Of a DNA stretch of 64,000 nt, positions 9,611 to 19,481 are shown in pieces. Numbering within the stretch: position 1 is the first letter of the stretch; each line of letters opens with the position of its first letter. Where the stretch lies: assembly GCF_040111675.1 (NCBI RefSeq), contig NZ_CP157794.1, positions 2,997,501-3,061,500 on the forward strand, read 5' to 3'. Under the pieces are notes generated by a model that saw only the letters and a program-made list of their open reading frames with translations, searched no databases and was not told the DNA's origin. A program made the translations under genes and the position numbers. The DNA is from Salinarimonas sp. (lineage in GTDB: Bacteria; Pseudomonadota; Alphaproteobacteria; Rhizobiales; Beijerinckiaceae).

Positions 9611-10984
9611 TCACCCCAGCACCTCCTTCACCGCGCCCGCCGCCGCGGCGACGATCGTGTCGGCCTCCGCATTCGTCAGGCACAGCGGCGGGGCGAAGCC
9701 GAGGATGTCGCCCTGGGGCATGGCGCGGCCGATGACGCCGCGCGCCGCCAAGGTCGCGGCGACCTTCGGGCCGACCTTGGCCTCGGCGTCGAAGAAGACG
9801 CGCTTGCCCTTGTCCGCCACGAACTCGACAGCCGCGAGCAGGCCGTCGCCGCGCACCTCGCCGACATGCTCGTGGCCCGCGAGCGCGTCCGCCAACGCGC
9901 CGCGGAAATAGGCGCCGACCTCGCGGGCGTTGTCGACGAGGCCGAGCGTGTCGATCAGCTCCAGGTTGGCGACGCCCGCCGCGGCGCAGAGCGGATGGGC
10001 GGAATAGGTCCAGCCGTGGCCGATGGGTCCGAGCGCGTCCGAGCCCTGGACCAGGACCTCCCACATGTCCTTCGCCACGATCGAGCCGGAGAGCGGCGCG
10101 TAGGCCGAGGTCAGCCCCTTGGCGATCGTGATGAGGTCCGGGCGCATGCCGTAATGCTCCGAGCCGAACATGGTGCCGAGCCGGCCGAAGCCGGTCACCA
10201 CCTCGTCGGCGATGAGCAGGATGTCGTGGCGCGCGAGCACCGCCTGGATCTTCTCCCAGTAGCCCGTCGGCGGCGGCACGATGCCGCCGGTGCCGAGAAG
10301 CGGCTCGCCGATGAAGGCGGCGATCGTCTCGGGCCCCTCGCGCTCGATCAGCGCCTCGAGCTCGGCGGCGCAGAAGTCGGAGAAGTCCTCCTGCGACATG
10401 TCGAGGTCCGGGCGGCGGAAATAATAGGGCGCCTGCGTGTGCAGGATGGGGGCACGCGGCAGGTCGAAGGCGTCGTGGAAGAGCGAAAGCCCGGTGAGCG
10501 AGCCGGTCATCACGCCCGAGCCGTGATAGCCGCGCCAGCGCGAGACGATCTTCTTCTTCTCCGGGCGCCCGAGCACGTTGTTGTAATACCAGACGAGCTT
10601 GATGTTGGTCTCGTTCGCGTCCGAGCCGGAGAGGCCGAAATAGACCCGGCTCATGGGCTCCGGCGCGCGCTCGACGATCATCTTGGCGAGCCGGATCGCC
10701 ACCTCCGAGCCGTGGCCGACATAGGCGTGGTAATAGGCCAGCTCGTGCGCCTGCCGCGAGATCGCCTCGGCGATCTCGGTGCGGCCGTAGCCGACATTGA
10801 CGCAGTAGAGACCCGCGAAGGCGTCGAGCGAGCGCCGGCCGTCGCGATCGACGATGGTGCAGCCCTCGCCACCGGTGACGATCCGCGTCGGGCTCTCGCC
10901 GCGGGCGTGCTGGCCCATATGGGTCGAGGGATGGAAGAAGTGGTCGCGGTCCCAGGCGGTGAGCTGGTTGTCGTGTGCGTTCAT
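9611..10984 (-). CDS. class III aminotransferase (putrescine/GABA:pyruvate type)
   Basis: A 457-residue PLP-dependent fold-type I aminotransferase. The PLP lysine is Lys289 in [26 protein letters not shown] (118-128) binds the cofactor phosphate and [10 protein letters not shown] (259-268) holds the conserved Asp. The [14 protein letters not shown] start is typical of the omega-amine or putrescine/GABA:pyruvate transaminase branch. It is followed upstream in transcription by a semialdehyde dehydrogenase only 35 bp away, so the pair probably converts an omega-amine such as GABA to its semialdehyde and then to the acid. Exact substrate is inferred. Confidence 0.85.
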   Translation of the reverse strand: MNAHDNQLTAWDRDHFFHPSTHMGQHARGESPTRIVTGGEGCTIVDRDGRRSLDAFAGLYCVNVGYGRTEIAEAISRQAHELAYYHAYVGHGSEVAIRLAKMIVERAPEPMSRVYFGLSGSDANETNIKLVWYYNNVLGRPEKKKIVSRWRGYHGSGVMTGSLTGLSLFHDAFDLPRAPILHTQAPYYFRRPDLDMSQEDFSDFCAAELEALIEREGPETIAAFIGEPLLGTGGIVPPPTGYWEKIQAVLARHDILLIADEVVTGFGRLGTMFGSEHYGMRPDLITIAKGLTSAYAPLSGSIVAKDMWEVLVQGSDALGPIGHGWTYSAHPLCAAAGVANLELIDTLGLVDNAREVGAYFRGALADALAGHEHVGEVRGDGLLAAVEFVADKGKRVFFDAEAKVGPKVAATLAARGVIGRAMPQGDILGFAPPLCLTNAEADTIVAAAAGAVKEVLG

Positions 10985-11019
10985 GGGGATGTCTCCTGGC
11001 AGGTCCGGGCCGCGGCGCC

Positions 11020-12513
11020 TCAGGCGAGGTCGAGGCAGGCGTACTTGAGCGTGGTGAATTCCTCGAGCCCGGCGCGGGCGCCCTCGCGCCCGAGGCCGGA
11101 CTGCTTGACGCCGCCGAAGGGGATGGGGGCGCCGGTGATCTTCACGCGGTTGATCGCCACCATGCCGAAGCGCAGCCGCTTCGTGAGGCGCAAAGCCCGG
11201 CCGAGGTCCCGGGTGACGACATAGGCGACGAGGCCGTACTCGGTGGCGTTGGCGCGGGCGACGACCTCGTCCTCGCTCTCGAACGGCGTCACGGCGGCGA
11301 CGGGGCCGAAGGTCTCCTCGCGCATGATCAGCGCGTCGTCGGGCACGTCGGCGAGAAGCGTCGGAGCGACGAAGCAGCCGCCGCGCGGATGCGGCGCGCC
11401 GCCGACGAGGACCCGCGCACCGCGCGCTCGCGCGTCCGCGACCTGCGCGGCGATCTTCGCCACCGCCCGCTCGTGCATCATCGGCCCGATCGCGACGTCG
11501 GGCTCGAGGCCGTCCCCGACGCGCAGGGCGGCGATCCGCTCCGCGAAGCGGGCGAGGAAGGCGTCGTAGAGGCGCGCGTGGACGTAGATGCGGTTCGCGG
11601 CGAGGCAGTCCTGGCCGGAGGTCGCGAACTTGGCGTCCAGGGCGATTTCGACGGCGCGGTCGAGATCGGCGTCCTCGAACACGACGAGCGGCGCATGGCC
11701 GCCGAGCTCCATGACGAGGTGCTTCATCGTCGGCGCGCAGCGCGCGGCGACGAGACGGCCGATCTCGGTGGACCCGGTGAAGCTGAGCGCGCCGACCCGA
11801 ACATCGTCGGCGAGCGCGCCGACGATCGTCTCGGCGTCGCCGGTGACGACGTTGAGGACGCCCGCCGGCAGGCCCGCGCGCTCGGCGAGCTCGGCGAGCG
11901 CAAGCGCCGAGAACGGCGTGTGGTGCGAGGGATGCGCGACGACCGTGCAGCCGGCCGCGAGGGCCGCTGCGGCCTTTCGGGTGAGCATGGCGGAGGGGAA
12001 GTTCCAGGGCGTGATCAGCGCGGCGACGCCGATCGGCTCGCGGGTGACGAGGCTCTGCGCGCCCGGCAGATGGCTCGCCGATGTCTCGGCGCCGACGCGC
12101 GTCGCCTCCTCGGCATACCAGGCGACGAAGGAGGCCCCGTAGGCGATCTCGCCCCGGGCCTCGGCCAGAGGCTTGCCCTGCTCGAGCGTCATCAGCAGCG
12201 CGAGGTCCTCCGCGGCGGCGAGGATCGCGGCGTGCCAGGCGCGAAGACGCTCGGCGCGCTCCTGCGGCAGGAGCGCCGCCCAGCCGGCCTGCGCGCGCGC
12301 GGCCGCGTCGACGGCGCGCGCGGTCTCGTGCGCATCGAGGGCCGTCACCCAGCCGAGCCCGGCGCCGCTCGCCGGATCGGTGACGGCGAAACCGGCGCCG
12401 GCCTCCCCCGCGACCCAGCGGCCGTCGACATAGGAGAGCTCGCGCAGGAGCCGCTTGTCGGCGAGACGCGCGAGCGCGGGATGGCGATCGGGGCGCGAGA
12501 CGTGCGCGGTCAT
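11020..12513 (-). CDS. NAD(P)-dependent succinate-semialdehyde dehydrogenase-like ALDH
   Basis: A 497-residue aldehyde dehydrogenase resembling GabD. Catalytic Glu269 (VMELGG) and Cys303 (SGQDC) are present, with the TPWNFPSAM substrate/cofactor loop and the FTGSTEIGR nucleotide-binding motif. It would oxidise succinate semialdehyde (or a similar semialdehyde) to the acid. One oddity is that the cofactor-ribose lysine found in the family's KPA/KPS motif is replaced by His194 ([10 protein letters not shown]), which may alter NAD versus NADP use. The gene is first in a likely operon with the aminotransferase. Start is the ATG before [11 protein letters not shown]; no sequence upstream resembles the family. 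Confidence 0.85.
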   Translation of the reverse strand: MTAHVSRPDRHPALARLADKRLLRELSYVDGRWVAGEAGAGFAVTDPASGAGLGWVTALDAHETARAVDAAARAQAGWAALLPQERAERLRAWHAAILAAAEDLALLMTLEQGKPLAEARGEIAYGASFVAWYAEEATRVGAETSASHLPGAQSLVTREPIGVAALITPWNFPSAMLTRKAAAALAAGCTVVAHPSHHTPFSALALAELAERAGLPAGVLNVVTGDAETIVGALADDVRVGALSFTGSTEIGRLVAARCAPTMKHLVMELGGHAPLVVFEDADLDRAVEIALDAKFATSGQDCLAANRIYVHARLYDAFLARFAERIAALRVGDGLEPDVAIGPMMHERAVAKIAAQVADARARGARVLVGGAPHPRGGCFVAPTLLADVPDDALIMREETFGPVAAVTPFESEDEVVARANATEYGLVAYVVTRDLGRALRLTKRLRFGMVAINRVKITGAPIPFGGVKQSGLGREGARAGLEEFTTLKYACLDLA

Positions 12514-12751
12514 GGGCGGGCCTCCAGCGAAACGACGTTGCGGAAGGCTACGCCGCGCGCGCGGAGAGGGAGGCCTTTTTCCGCGGCGACGGCGGAGACT
12601 TGGTCCGTCCGAGGCGCGGGCGGGAGAGATTCTCTCCGGGCGCCCGGCGCGGCGGGCGGGCCGCGCCCGGGCTCTGCCGACAGGAACCAGCGGCGTCACC
12701 CGCTCGTCCTCCTCCCTCGCGGAGCGTGCTCGGTCAACGCGATGGCGGGCC

Positions 12752-14815
12752 TCAGATGTCGAGATCGATCGTCTCGGCGAAGGCGGCGCGCTCGGAGATG
12801 AAGGCGAAGCGCGCTTCCGGCTTGTTGCCCATCAGCCGCTCGATGGCGTCCGACGTCGCCTCGCGGTCGTCGGCGACGATGGCGACGCGCAGGAGCCGGC
12901 GCTTGTCCGGATGCATCGTCGTCTCCTTGAGCTGCGCCGGCATCATCTCGCCCAGGCCCTTGAAGCGGCTCACCTCCACCTTGGCGTTGGCCTTGAACGC
13001 GCTCTTCGTCAGCCGCTCGCGCTCGGCCTCGTCGGCGGCGTAGACCGACTTCGCGCCGTGGGTGAGCTTGTAGAGCGGCGGGACCGCCAGATAGAGATGG
13101 CCGTTGTCGATCAGCCGCGGCATCTGCCGGTAGAAGAAGGTGATCAGCAGCGAGGCGATGTGGGCGCCGTCGACGTCGGCGTCCGTCATGATGACGACCT
13201 TCTCGTAGCGCAGGTCGTCGTCGCGATAATTCGCCCCGGTGCCGCAGCCTAGCGCCTGGATCAGGTCGGCGAGCTGCTGGTTCGCCGCGAGCTTGTCGCG
13301 CCCGGCGGAAGCCACGTTGAGGATCTTGCCGCGCAGCGGCAGCACCGCCTGGGTCTGCCGGTCGCGGGCCTGCTTGGCCGAGCCGCCGGCCGAATCGCCC
13401 TCGACGATGAAGAGCTCCGAGCCCGCCGCCCCCGCCCGGGTGCAGTCGGCGAGCTTGCCCGGAAGCCGCAGCTTGCGCGTCGCGGACTTGCGGGCGACCT
13501 CCTTCTCCTGGCGCCGCCGCAGCCTCTCCTCGGCGCGGTCGACGACCCAGTCGAGGAGCTTGCCGGCCTGCGCGGGAGAGGCGGCGAGCCAATGGTCGAA
13601 GGCGTCGCGCACCGCGCTCTCGACGATGCGCGAGGCCTCGAGCGTCGCGAGCTTGTCCTTGGTCTGCCCCTGGAACTCGGGCTCGCGGATGAAGACCGAG
13701 AGCATGGCGGCGCAGGTGACCATGACGTCGTCCGCCGTCACCGCGCTCATGCGCTTCGTCTGGTTGACGCGCTCGGCGTGCTCGCGCAGGCCCCGCAGCA
13801 GCGCGATGCGCAACCCGGACTCGTGCGTGCCGCCCTCCGGCGTCGGGATCGTGTTGCAATAGGAGGAGGAGAAGCCGTCCTCGCCGGTGGCGAGCCAGGC
13901 CACCGCCCATTCGAGCGAGCCGTGGCCGCCGGGTCTCGAGACCTTTCCGGCGAAAATCTGGTCGACGACCAGGTCCTTGCCCTCGATCTCGGCCTGAAGA
14001 TAGTCCCTCAAGCCGTTGGGAAACTTGAACGTCGCCTCCTCGGTGAAGCCTTCCCCCGGCACCACCAGCGAGGCGTCGCAACGCCAGCGGATCTCGACGC
14101 CGCCGAAGAGGTAGGACTTGGAGCGCGCCATCTTGAACAGGCGCAGCGGCGAGAACTTCACCTGCGGGCCGAAGATCTCCGGGTCCGGCTTGAAGCGCAC
14201 TCGCGTTCCGCGGCGGTTGTGCACCCGGCCGACCGTCTCCAGCGGGCCGAGCGGCAGGCCGCGGGAATAGACCTGGCGGTAGAGCGTCTGCCCGCGGGCG
14301 ACCTCGACCTCGAGCCGCTCGGAGAGCGCGTTGACCACCGAGACGCCGACCCCGTGCAGGCCGCCGGAGGTCTCGTAGACCTTCGAATCGAACTTGCCGC
14401 CCGCATGCAGCGTGGTGAGGATCACCTCGAGCGCGGACTTGCCGGGGAACTTGGGGTGCGGGTCCACCGGGATGCCGCGGCCGTTGTCGGTGACGGTGAG
14501 GAAGCCGTCGGCGCCGAGCTCCACCTCGATGAAGCTCGCATGGCCCGCCACGGCCTCGTCCATGGAGTTGTCGATCACCTCGGCGAAGAGATGGTGGAGC
14601 GCCTTCTCGTCGGTGCCGCCGATATACATGCCGGGGCGCCGGCGCACGGGCTCGAGCCCCTCCAGCACCTCGATGGCGGAGGCGTCGTAGCCGGCCTCCC
14701 CGATCGCGCCGGTCGCCTTCTCCGCCGCGCGCGCGCCGCGCTTGGCCGGCGCCTGCTGCTGCGCCTCCAGCTTGCGCGCCGCACCGCCTTCGAAGAGATC
14801 GTCCCCGTTCGCCAT
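12752..14815 (-). CDS. parE: DNA topoisomerase IV subunit B
   Basis: A 687-residue type IIA topoisomerase ATPase subunit. The GHKL ATPase motifs [17 protein letters not shown] and GGLHGVG are followed by the transducer domain, then the TOPRIM motifs [15 protein letters not shown] and DADVDGAHI, and a short C-terminal RFAFISERA ending. It pairs with ParC to decatenate chromosomes. The start [11 protein letters not shown] is preferred: the longer frame to 14998 is arginine-rich and unlike the family. The phrase [26 protein letters not shown] distinguishes it from GyrB. It is divergent from the PRC-barrel gene. Confidence 0.93.
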   Translation of the reverse strand: MANGDDLFEGGAARKLEAQQQAPAKRGARAAEKATGAIGEAGYDASAIEVLEGLEPVRRRPGMYIGGTDEKALHHLFAEVIDNSMDEAVAGHASFIEVELGADGFLTVTDNGRGIPVDPHPKFPGKSALEVILTTLHAGGKFDSKVYETSGGLHGVGVSVVNALSERLEVEVARGQTLYRQVYSRGLPLGPLETVGRVHNRRGTRVRFKPDPEIFGPQVKFSPLRLFKMARSKSYLFGGVEIRWRCDASLVVPGEGFTEEATFKFPNGLRDYLQAEIEGKDLVVDQIFAGKVSRPGGHGSLEWAVAWLATGEDGFSSSYCNTIPTPEGGTHESGLRIALLRGLREHAERVNQTKRMSAVTADDVMVTCAAMLSVFIREPEFQGQTKDKLATLEASRIVESAVRDAFDHWLAASPAQAGKLLDWVVDRAEERLRRRQEKEVARKSATRKLRLPGKLADCTRAGAAGSELFIVEGDSAGGSAKQARDRQTQAVLPLRGKILNVASAGRDKLAANQQLADLIQALGCGTGANYRDDDLRYEKVVIMTDADVDGAHIASLLITFFYRQMPRLIDNGHLYLAVPPLYKLTHGAKSVYAADEAERERLTKSAFKANAKVEVSRFKGLGEMMPAQLKETTMHPDKRRLLRVAIVADDREATSDAIERLMGNKPEARFAFISERAAFAETIDLDI

Positions 14816-15029
14816 GCCCACTCCGTCCCGACCGACCCGAATCGCACCCCGCCCGCAAACGGGACGCCACCCGCCTCTATACGAGAACAAATCACAAACC
14901 GCAAAAGCCGAATGCGCGCCGGGCGCTCTCGCCACGGGTTCTCCACAGATAGGGCGGGAACGCCGGGATCGCATCCGGCGTTCGGGCTGCGCTTCCACAT
15001 GGAGGAAGCGTGATTGGGAGTATCCCCCG

Positions 15030-15839
15030 ATGAAGCGTCATTCGTTCACCACCGCCTGCGCGCTCTCCGCGCTCCTCCTCGCGGGGCCCGCGCTGGCGCA
15101 GTCCGGCACGTCCGGCGCGTCCGACCAGCCGTCCTCCGCGACGGAGACGATGCAGGTGATGCCGCCGGCTCCCGAGGGGAGCACGACCGGCCAGGCGCAG
15201 ACCGGCGAGCCGGCCGGCGAGCCGCAGCCGATCCAGGCCGAGACCGACACCACGTCCGAGCCGGTCGAGGTCCAGGTCGAGACCGTCGAGGCCGACACGC
15301 AACCCATGGGCGGCGACGTCGAGCTCCAGGGAGGCTTCATCGCCCGCCAGGGCCAGAACCACCTCATGGCCTCCGAGCTGATGGACGCCGAGGTGCGCAC
15401 CGCCGGCGACGAGGATCTCGGCTCGGTGGAGGACATGCTCGTCACCGCCGACGGGCGGATCCTCGGCGTCGTCGTGGGGGTCGGCGGCTTTCTCGGCATC
15501 GGCGAGAAGCGCGTCGCGATCCCCAGCGAGGCGATCGAGGTGATCTTCGAGGGCGAGGCCGAGGCGACCGAGGAAGCCGGCGCGACGCAGCCGCCCGCCG
15601 CGCAGACCGGCCGGGGCCTCGCCATGACCGGCGGGACCGACATCCGGCACATCCTCGTCGACTATACACGCGAGGAGCTCCAGCAGGCCCCGGACTTCGC
15701 CCGCCTCGACCAGCAGGGCCGGGCCGAGGGTCAGGCGGAGACCGAAGCCGAGGTCGAGACCCCGACGCAGCCCGTCGAGGCCACCGGCGCCACGCCGCCG
15801 CCTGCCGAGGACGACACGGCCCCCGCCCAGCCGCAGTGA
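15030..15839 (+). CDS. secreted PRC-barrel domain protein
   Basis: A 269-residue protein with a signal peptide ending near residue 23 (GPALAQ). A Thr/Glu/Gln-rich low-complexity stretch follows (residues 24-95), then a PRC-barrel fold at about 110-165, with SELMDAEVRTAGDEDLGSVE and ILGVVVGVGGFLGIGEKRVA, and an acidic, proline-rich tail. PRC-barrels in exported proteins are common in Hyphomicrobiales and bind partners of mostly unknown identity; related domains occur in the photosynthetic reaction-centre H subunit and RimM. No specific function can be assigned. Confidence 0.8.
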   Translation: MKRHSFTTACALSALLLAGPALAQSGTSGASDQPSSATETMQVMPPAPEGSTTGQAQTGEPAGEPQPIQAETDTTSEPVEVQVETVEADTQPMGGDVELQGGFIARQGQNHLMASELMDAEVRTAGDEDLGSVEDMLVTADGRILGVVVGVGGFLGIGEKRVAIPSEAIEVIFEGEAEATEEAGATQPPAAQTGRGLAMTGGTDIRHILVDYTREELQQAPDFARLDQQGRAEGQAETEAEVETPTQPVEATGATPPPAEDDTAPAQPQ

Positions 15840-15850
15840 CGCTCGGGAGA

Positions 15851-15899
15851 GGAAGGGGCGCGGTCGCGAGGAGGCATCCCCTCGTGCACCGCGCCTTCC
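15851..15899. terminator. bidirectional hairpin between convergent genes
   Basis: GGAA-gg-GGCGCGGT (15851-15864) pairs with ACCGCGCC-TTCC (15888-15899), and an inner CGAGG/CCTCG stem caps it. It lies between the stop codons of the convergent PRC-barrel and exchanger genes. There is no long T tract, so efficiency is uncertain. Confidence 0.5.
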
Positions 15900-15933
15900 C
15901 CTCGCCGGCGGCGGATCGGGCCGTCGCCCCTCC

Positions 15934-16950
15934 TCATCTGAGCGTCCACAGGAGCGCCAGACCACCGGCATAGGCTGCGAGCACCGCCCAGCTGTCCACA
16001 CCGAGCCGGGCGAGCTTGCGGTCCGCGCGCTCGATGAGGCCGGCGGCGTAGATCAGCGTCAGGACCGCGCCGAGCAGCGCCGCGACGACGGAGAAGGCGC
16101 CGACCTCGGCCAGGGCCGGACCCTCGCGATAGGCGAGATCGACCACGAAGACGAGGCCGACATCGAAGATGTTGGTGCCGAAGATGTCGCCCATGGCCAT
16201 GCGGTAGCGACCGCGCCGCACGGCCCCGTACAGGGTCGAGACCTCCGGCAGGGACGTTGCGAGGGAGACGAGGACGAGGCCGACATAGGCCTCGCCGATC
16301 CCGGTCTGCTCGGCGAGGACGTCGCCCGCGCGTGCGAGCAGATAGCCCGCGACGACGAGGATCGGCGCGAGCAGTCCCACCATTGCGACGGGCGCGGGAA
16401 GGCCGTGCGTGCCCTTGCGCCGGGCGCGCCGACCGCCGTCGGCGGGCAGCTCGCGCCCGTGGCTGCGCGAGACGATCACCAAGAAGACGATCCCCGCCGC
16501 GAAGGTCGCCGCGCTCCAGGCGCCGACGCCCATCACGGCCACCTCCCCCGCGGCGATCCCGCCGGCGAGGAGCGCGAGGAGCGCCGCGCAGAGCACCGGC
16601 TGCAGCAGCAGGCTCGGCCGCGCCGCCTCGCCGGTGATGGCGCGCCCGCCGACCAGCGCGTCCGCGAAGGCGATGAGCACCACCTGCATCGCCACGCCGC
16701 CGAGCAGGTTGTTGATCGCGAGCGACGCTTCACCCGAGAGCCCGGCCGACACCGAGACGGCGATCTCCGGCAGCGAGGTGACGGCGCCGAGCAGCAGCAT
16801 GCCCACCAGGGCCTGGCCGAGCCCGTATTCCTCGGCGATGGCGTCCGCGGCGCCGGCGAGCCGCGTGCCGGCGAGCCAGACGACGGCCGCCGCGGCGGCG
16901 AACACGAGTGCGACGAGCCAGAGAGGCAGGGCGGCGAGGTCGACGGGCAT
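15934..16950 (-). CDS. CaCA-family sodium/calcium exchanger-like membrane protein
   Basis: A 338-residue inner-membrane protein of the Ca2+:cation antiporter family (YrbG type). It has two inverted halves, each with the alpha-repeat signature: GAVTSLPEIAVS in the first and SLATSLPEVSTL in the second. The central loop (about residues 165-185) is basic. It would exchange Ca2+ (or K+/Na+) for Na+ or protons. ATG at 16950 gives the usual short N-terminus; the frame is open upstream but that part is not hydrophobic or family-like. Confidence 0.87.
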   Translation of the reverse strand: MPVDLAALPLWLVALVFAAAAAVVWLAGTRLAGAADAIAEEYGLGQALVGMLLLGAVTSLPEIAVSVSAGLSGEASLAINNLLGGVAMQVVLIAFADALVGGRAITGEAARPSLLLQPVLCAALLALLAGGIAAGEVAVMGVGAWSAATFAAGIVFLVIVSRSHGRELPADGGRRARRKGTHGLPAPVAMVGLLAPILVVAGYLLARAGDVLAEQTGIGEAYVGLVLVSLATSLPEVSTLYGAVRRGRYRMAMGDIFGTNIFDVGLVFVVDLAYREGPALAEVGAFSVVAALLGAVLTLIYAAGLIERADRKLARLGVDSWAVLAAYAGGLALLWTLR

Positions 16951-17101
16951 GCAGCGGAAGCGCTCCGGAAATGCGGCGGGAGGGGCTCCCGCGACAACGA
17001 CCGAAGGGTTAAGCTGATCCCGCCGGACGCGAACCGATCGCCCGGCGGCGGGTTGCCACCCCGCCGCGGCCCCTCCCGCGCCGCACCACGAAAGCGACCC
17101 G

Positions 17102-17428
17102 ATGACCGTGAGCGCGTTCTCCTCCCTCGCCCGCCTCCAGCGGCTCTCCCTCGATCCCTGGCTCGACCTCTGGATGGCGAGCGCGCGGCTCGGCTTCGAG
17201 GCGCAGGCGGTGATCGGGCTGCGGCTCGTGGGGCTCGCCACCGGCGCCGTTCCCGCGCAGGAGACGCACCTCCTCGTGCCCGAGAAGCTCGCGGCGCTCG
17301 CCGATGCACAATACCTCGTCGCCCGCGCCGCCTTGACCGGCCGGGGCTCGACTGCCGCGGAGGACGTCGTGCGCCTCTATCGCCGGCGCGTGCGCGCGAA
17401 CCGCAGGCGGCTGACACGGGCGGCGTGA
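17102..17428 (+). CDS. small conserved alphaproteobacterial protein of unknown function
   Basis: A 108-residue protein, likely helical, with DPWLDLWMASARLGFEAQAV and VIGLRLVGLATGA. It resembles short proteins often mislabelled as antifreeze protein in alphaproteobacteria; the pattern of amphipathic helices ending in RRRVRANRRRLTR suggests a soluble, nucleic-acid- or membrane-associated helix bundle. No function should be assigned. It starts with ATG after a purine-rich region and stands alone, divergent from the exchanger and convergent with the photosynthesis operon. Confidence 0.6.
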   Translation: MTVSAFSSLARLQRLSLDPWLDLWMASARLGFEAQAVIGLRLVGLATGAVPAQETHLLVPEKLAALADAQYLVARAALTGRGSTAAEDVVRLYRRRVRANRRRLTRAA

Positions 17429-17484
17429 GGTCCCGGTCGACGCGGCGGGCGGCGGCGTCGGGCGGCGGCGTCGGAAACGGCGAA

Positions 17485-17511
17485 AGCCGCCGGCGCAAGG
17501 CGCCGACGGCT
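17485..17511 (-). terminator. likely terminator of the crtEF-bchCXYZ-puf transcript
   Basis: Read on the minus strand, AGCCGTCGGCGC-ctt-GCGCCGGCGGCT forms a 12-bp stem (one G-T pair) followed by TTTCG and then TTT. It lies about 80 bp past the last gene of the photosynthesis operon and also past the end of the convergent 17102-17428 gene. Confidence 0.6.
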
Positions 17512-17590
17512 CGCTATCGTCTCGCTCGATGTCATGGCGGATGCTTTCGGACGGTTCGGGCGCAGGCCCGGTCCGTCGCGCCGCGCCGGC

Positions 17591-18358
17591 TCAGGCGGTG
17601 GCGGCGTCGGACCCCGCCATCGCCTTGGCCTGCCCGACCCAGTCCTCGCGCTCGATCCGCCCCGGAAAGGCGAGATAGGCGCCGACCCATCGCACCTGGG
17701 CGTCGTCCCAGGCGGCGATCTGGTCGAGATGATAGACGCCCAGCGCGTTGAGCTTCTTCTCGTTGGTGGGCCCGATGCCGTTGATGCGCTTGAGGTCGTC
17801 CGGCTCGCCACGGGGCGCGGCGAGCGCGGGCGGCCGCGAGCCGACGGCGTCGGCCTTCTCCTCCGGCGCGGCGTCGGCCGCGACGGCTTTCGCTTCGGAC
17901 GCGACCGCCACGCCGGCCGTCGGGGTAGTCGCGTCGTTGGCCGGTTCGTCGTTGGCCGGCTCGCCCGGGCCGGCGAAAGCCGGCTCGGCCGGCGCCGCGG
18001 GAGCGGGCGCCGGAGCTGAGACCGGAGGCGCCACCGGCGCCCCGCCCTCCCGCCGCACCGGGTCGAAGGCGTGGACGGCGGCCGGGCTCTCCGGCCCGCC
18101 CTCCGTCTCCGGCCCGGCGAGAACGTAGGTCCCGAGCGCGCGGGCCGGCCCGCCGCCCTCCCGGGAGACGTCGCGCCACATCATGTAGTCGACGACGCCC
18201 ACCGTGACGCCGCCCATGACGAGGACGAGCAGCCCCGCGCCGAGATCGCCGAGCCCCGCGACGATGCTCGCCGCCGCGACGTAGCCCAGCATGGCGAAGA
18301 CCGCGGCCGCCGCTCCCTTCGGGAGCTTTCCTCCGCTCTCGACGATGGTCATGATCAT
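17591..18358 (-). CDS. membrane-anchored helix-hairpin-helix protein at the end of the puf operon
   Basis: A 255-residue protein of unknown role. Two hydrophobic helices (about residues 15-60: AAAVFAMLGYVAAASIVAGL and LLVLVMGGVTVGVVDYM) precede a long Ala/Pro/Glu-rich linker (80-185). The C-terminus is a helix-hairpin-helix module (190-245) with DLKRINGIGPTNEKKLNALG, similar to the domain appended to some NuoE and ribosomal proteins. It begins only 16 bp after pufC on the same strand, with no terminator between, so it is probably cotranscribed with the reaction-centre genes. A role in photosystem assembly is a guess from position only. Confidence 0.75.
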   Translation of the reverse strand: MIMTIVESGGKLPKGAAAAVFAMLGYVAAASIVAGLGDLGAGLLVLVMGGVTVGVVDYMMWRDVSREGGGPARALGTYVLAGPETEGGPESPAAVHAFDPVRREGGAPVAPPVSAPAPAPAAPAEPAFAGPGEPANDEPANDATTPTAGVAVASEAKAVAADAAPEEKADAVGSRPPALAAPRGEPDDLKRINGIGPTNEKKLNALGVYHLDQIAAWDDAQVRWVGAYLAFPGRIEREDWVGQAKAMAGSDAATA

Positions 18359-18374
18359 GCCGCGGTCCCCTTCG

Positions 18375-19481
18375 TCACTGGCTGGTGGCGGGCGCGTCGG
18401 CGCTGGCCGGCGTCATCTCCATGGGCGGGTCCTGGAGCTCGGGCGGCCCGAAGGTCGTGAGCTCGGGGTGGGCCTCGATCATGGAGTAGCCGTACATCGG
18501 CTTGTAGGCGCCCTGGTGGCAGGTGGTGCAGTTGATCTTGGGCGCGTCTCCGCCGGGCCCCATCCGGTCGGCCGGATATTCCGGACCGAGCGGGACGAGG
18601 TATTCCTGGTTCATCGCCTGGGTCATCCGGATCATGTGCCAGGCCGTGGTGCGCTGCGGCGGGCTCTGCTCCCAGTCGCCGAACGAGCGGCTGTTGTGGC
18701 AGTAGGTGCAGTTCACGCCGAGCGACTGCGACATGTGCATCATGAGGCTGTAGGTCCACTCCGTCTGCTTGATGGAGGTGCGGTTGCCCGTCGGCAGCGC
18801 CGTCTCGCCCGCGACCCGGATCTCCTCCGGGCCTTCGGCGAGGTAGGTCACCAGCGGATCGAACGGCAGGGAGGACAGGCCGGCCGTCTCGGAGGGCAGG
18901 TTCTGCTCCGCCGGATTGCCGACGAGGCCGGTCCCGCGCCACTGGCCCGGATCCTCGAACCAGACGTATTCCGGAACGTTCTGGCCGCGATGGCAGGTGT
19001 AGCAGGTCACGCCCGTGGGCATGACGTGCTCGTTCCAGGTCTCGTTGATGTCCATCGTCATCTGGATCATGCGACGGGCCACGCGCTTGGTGTAGAGGCT
19101 GTCGGACGACAGCTCCTCGCCTTCGGCGTGGCAGTAGGCGCATTGCTGCTCCGGCGCGACCCAGTTCGAGATGGACAGCATCAGCCGGTTGAAGTCGCTG
19201 ACGTCGAGATGGCCGAGGACCTGGACGTTCTCGTAGATCTCGGAGGCCAGGATGCCGGCGGGCTCGATCGGCGGCTCGGGCTCGGGGAACTCGGTCTCGG
19301 CGACCTGGTTCGCGAGCGCGACCTGGTTGTAGACCTGCACCATCCCGTTGCCGCGATAGCCGGTCTGGACCGACTCGGTGTCCGGCCATTCGAAGGTGGA
19401 GACGATCCCGACCCCGATCACGGCGGCGACGGCGCCGCCCATGCCGAGCCAGAAGTTGCTCCAGGCGGTTCTCTGGTTCAT
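18375..19481 (-). CDS. pufC: photosynthetic reaction centre tetrahaem cytochrome c subunit
   Basis: A 368-residue cytochrome that re-reduces the photo-oxidised special pair on the periplasmic face of the reaction centre. Four c-type haem sites are visible: CAYCH (114-118), CYTCH (160-164), CTYCH (258-262) and CTTCH (318-322), each preceded by a helix with an axial Met (for example [29 protein letters not shown]). The N-terminus keeps a single hydrophobic helix (10-28) with no lipobox cysteine, so it is probably anchored by an uncleaved helix rather than a lipid. Its ATG overlaps the pufM stop codon (ATGA), indicating translational coupling. Confidence 0.96.
   Translation of the reverse strand: MNQRTAWSNFWLGMGGAVAAVIGVGIVSTFEWPDTESVQTGYRGNGMVQVYNQVALANQVAETEFPEPEPPIEPAGILASEIYENVQVLGHLDVSDFNRLMLSISNWVAPEQQCAYCHAEGEELSSDSLYTKRVARRMIQMTMDINETWNEHVMPTGVTCYTCHRGQNVPEYVWFEDPGQWRGTGLVGNPAEQNLPSETAGLSSLPFDPLVTYLAEGPEEIRVAGETALPTGNRTSIKQTEWTYSLMMHMSQSLGVNCTYCHNSRSFGDWEQSPPQRTTAWHMIRMTQAMNQEYLVPLGPEYPADRMGPGGDAPKINCTTCHQGAYKPMYGYSMIEAHPELTTFGPPELQDPPMEMTPASADAPATSQ

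Noticed and set aside
18359-18374. pufX after pufLM
   Set aside because: pufM runs directly into pufC and pufC into the HHH gene; there is no room for pufX.
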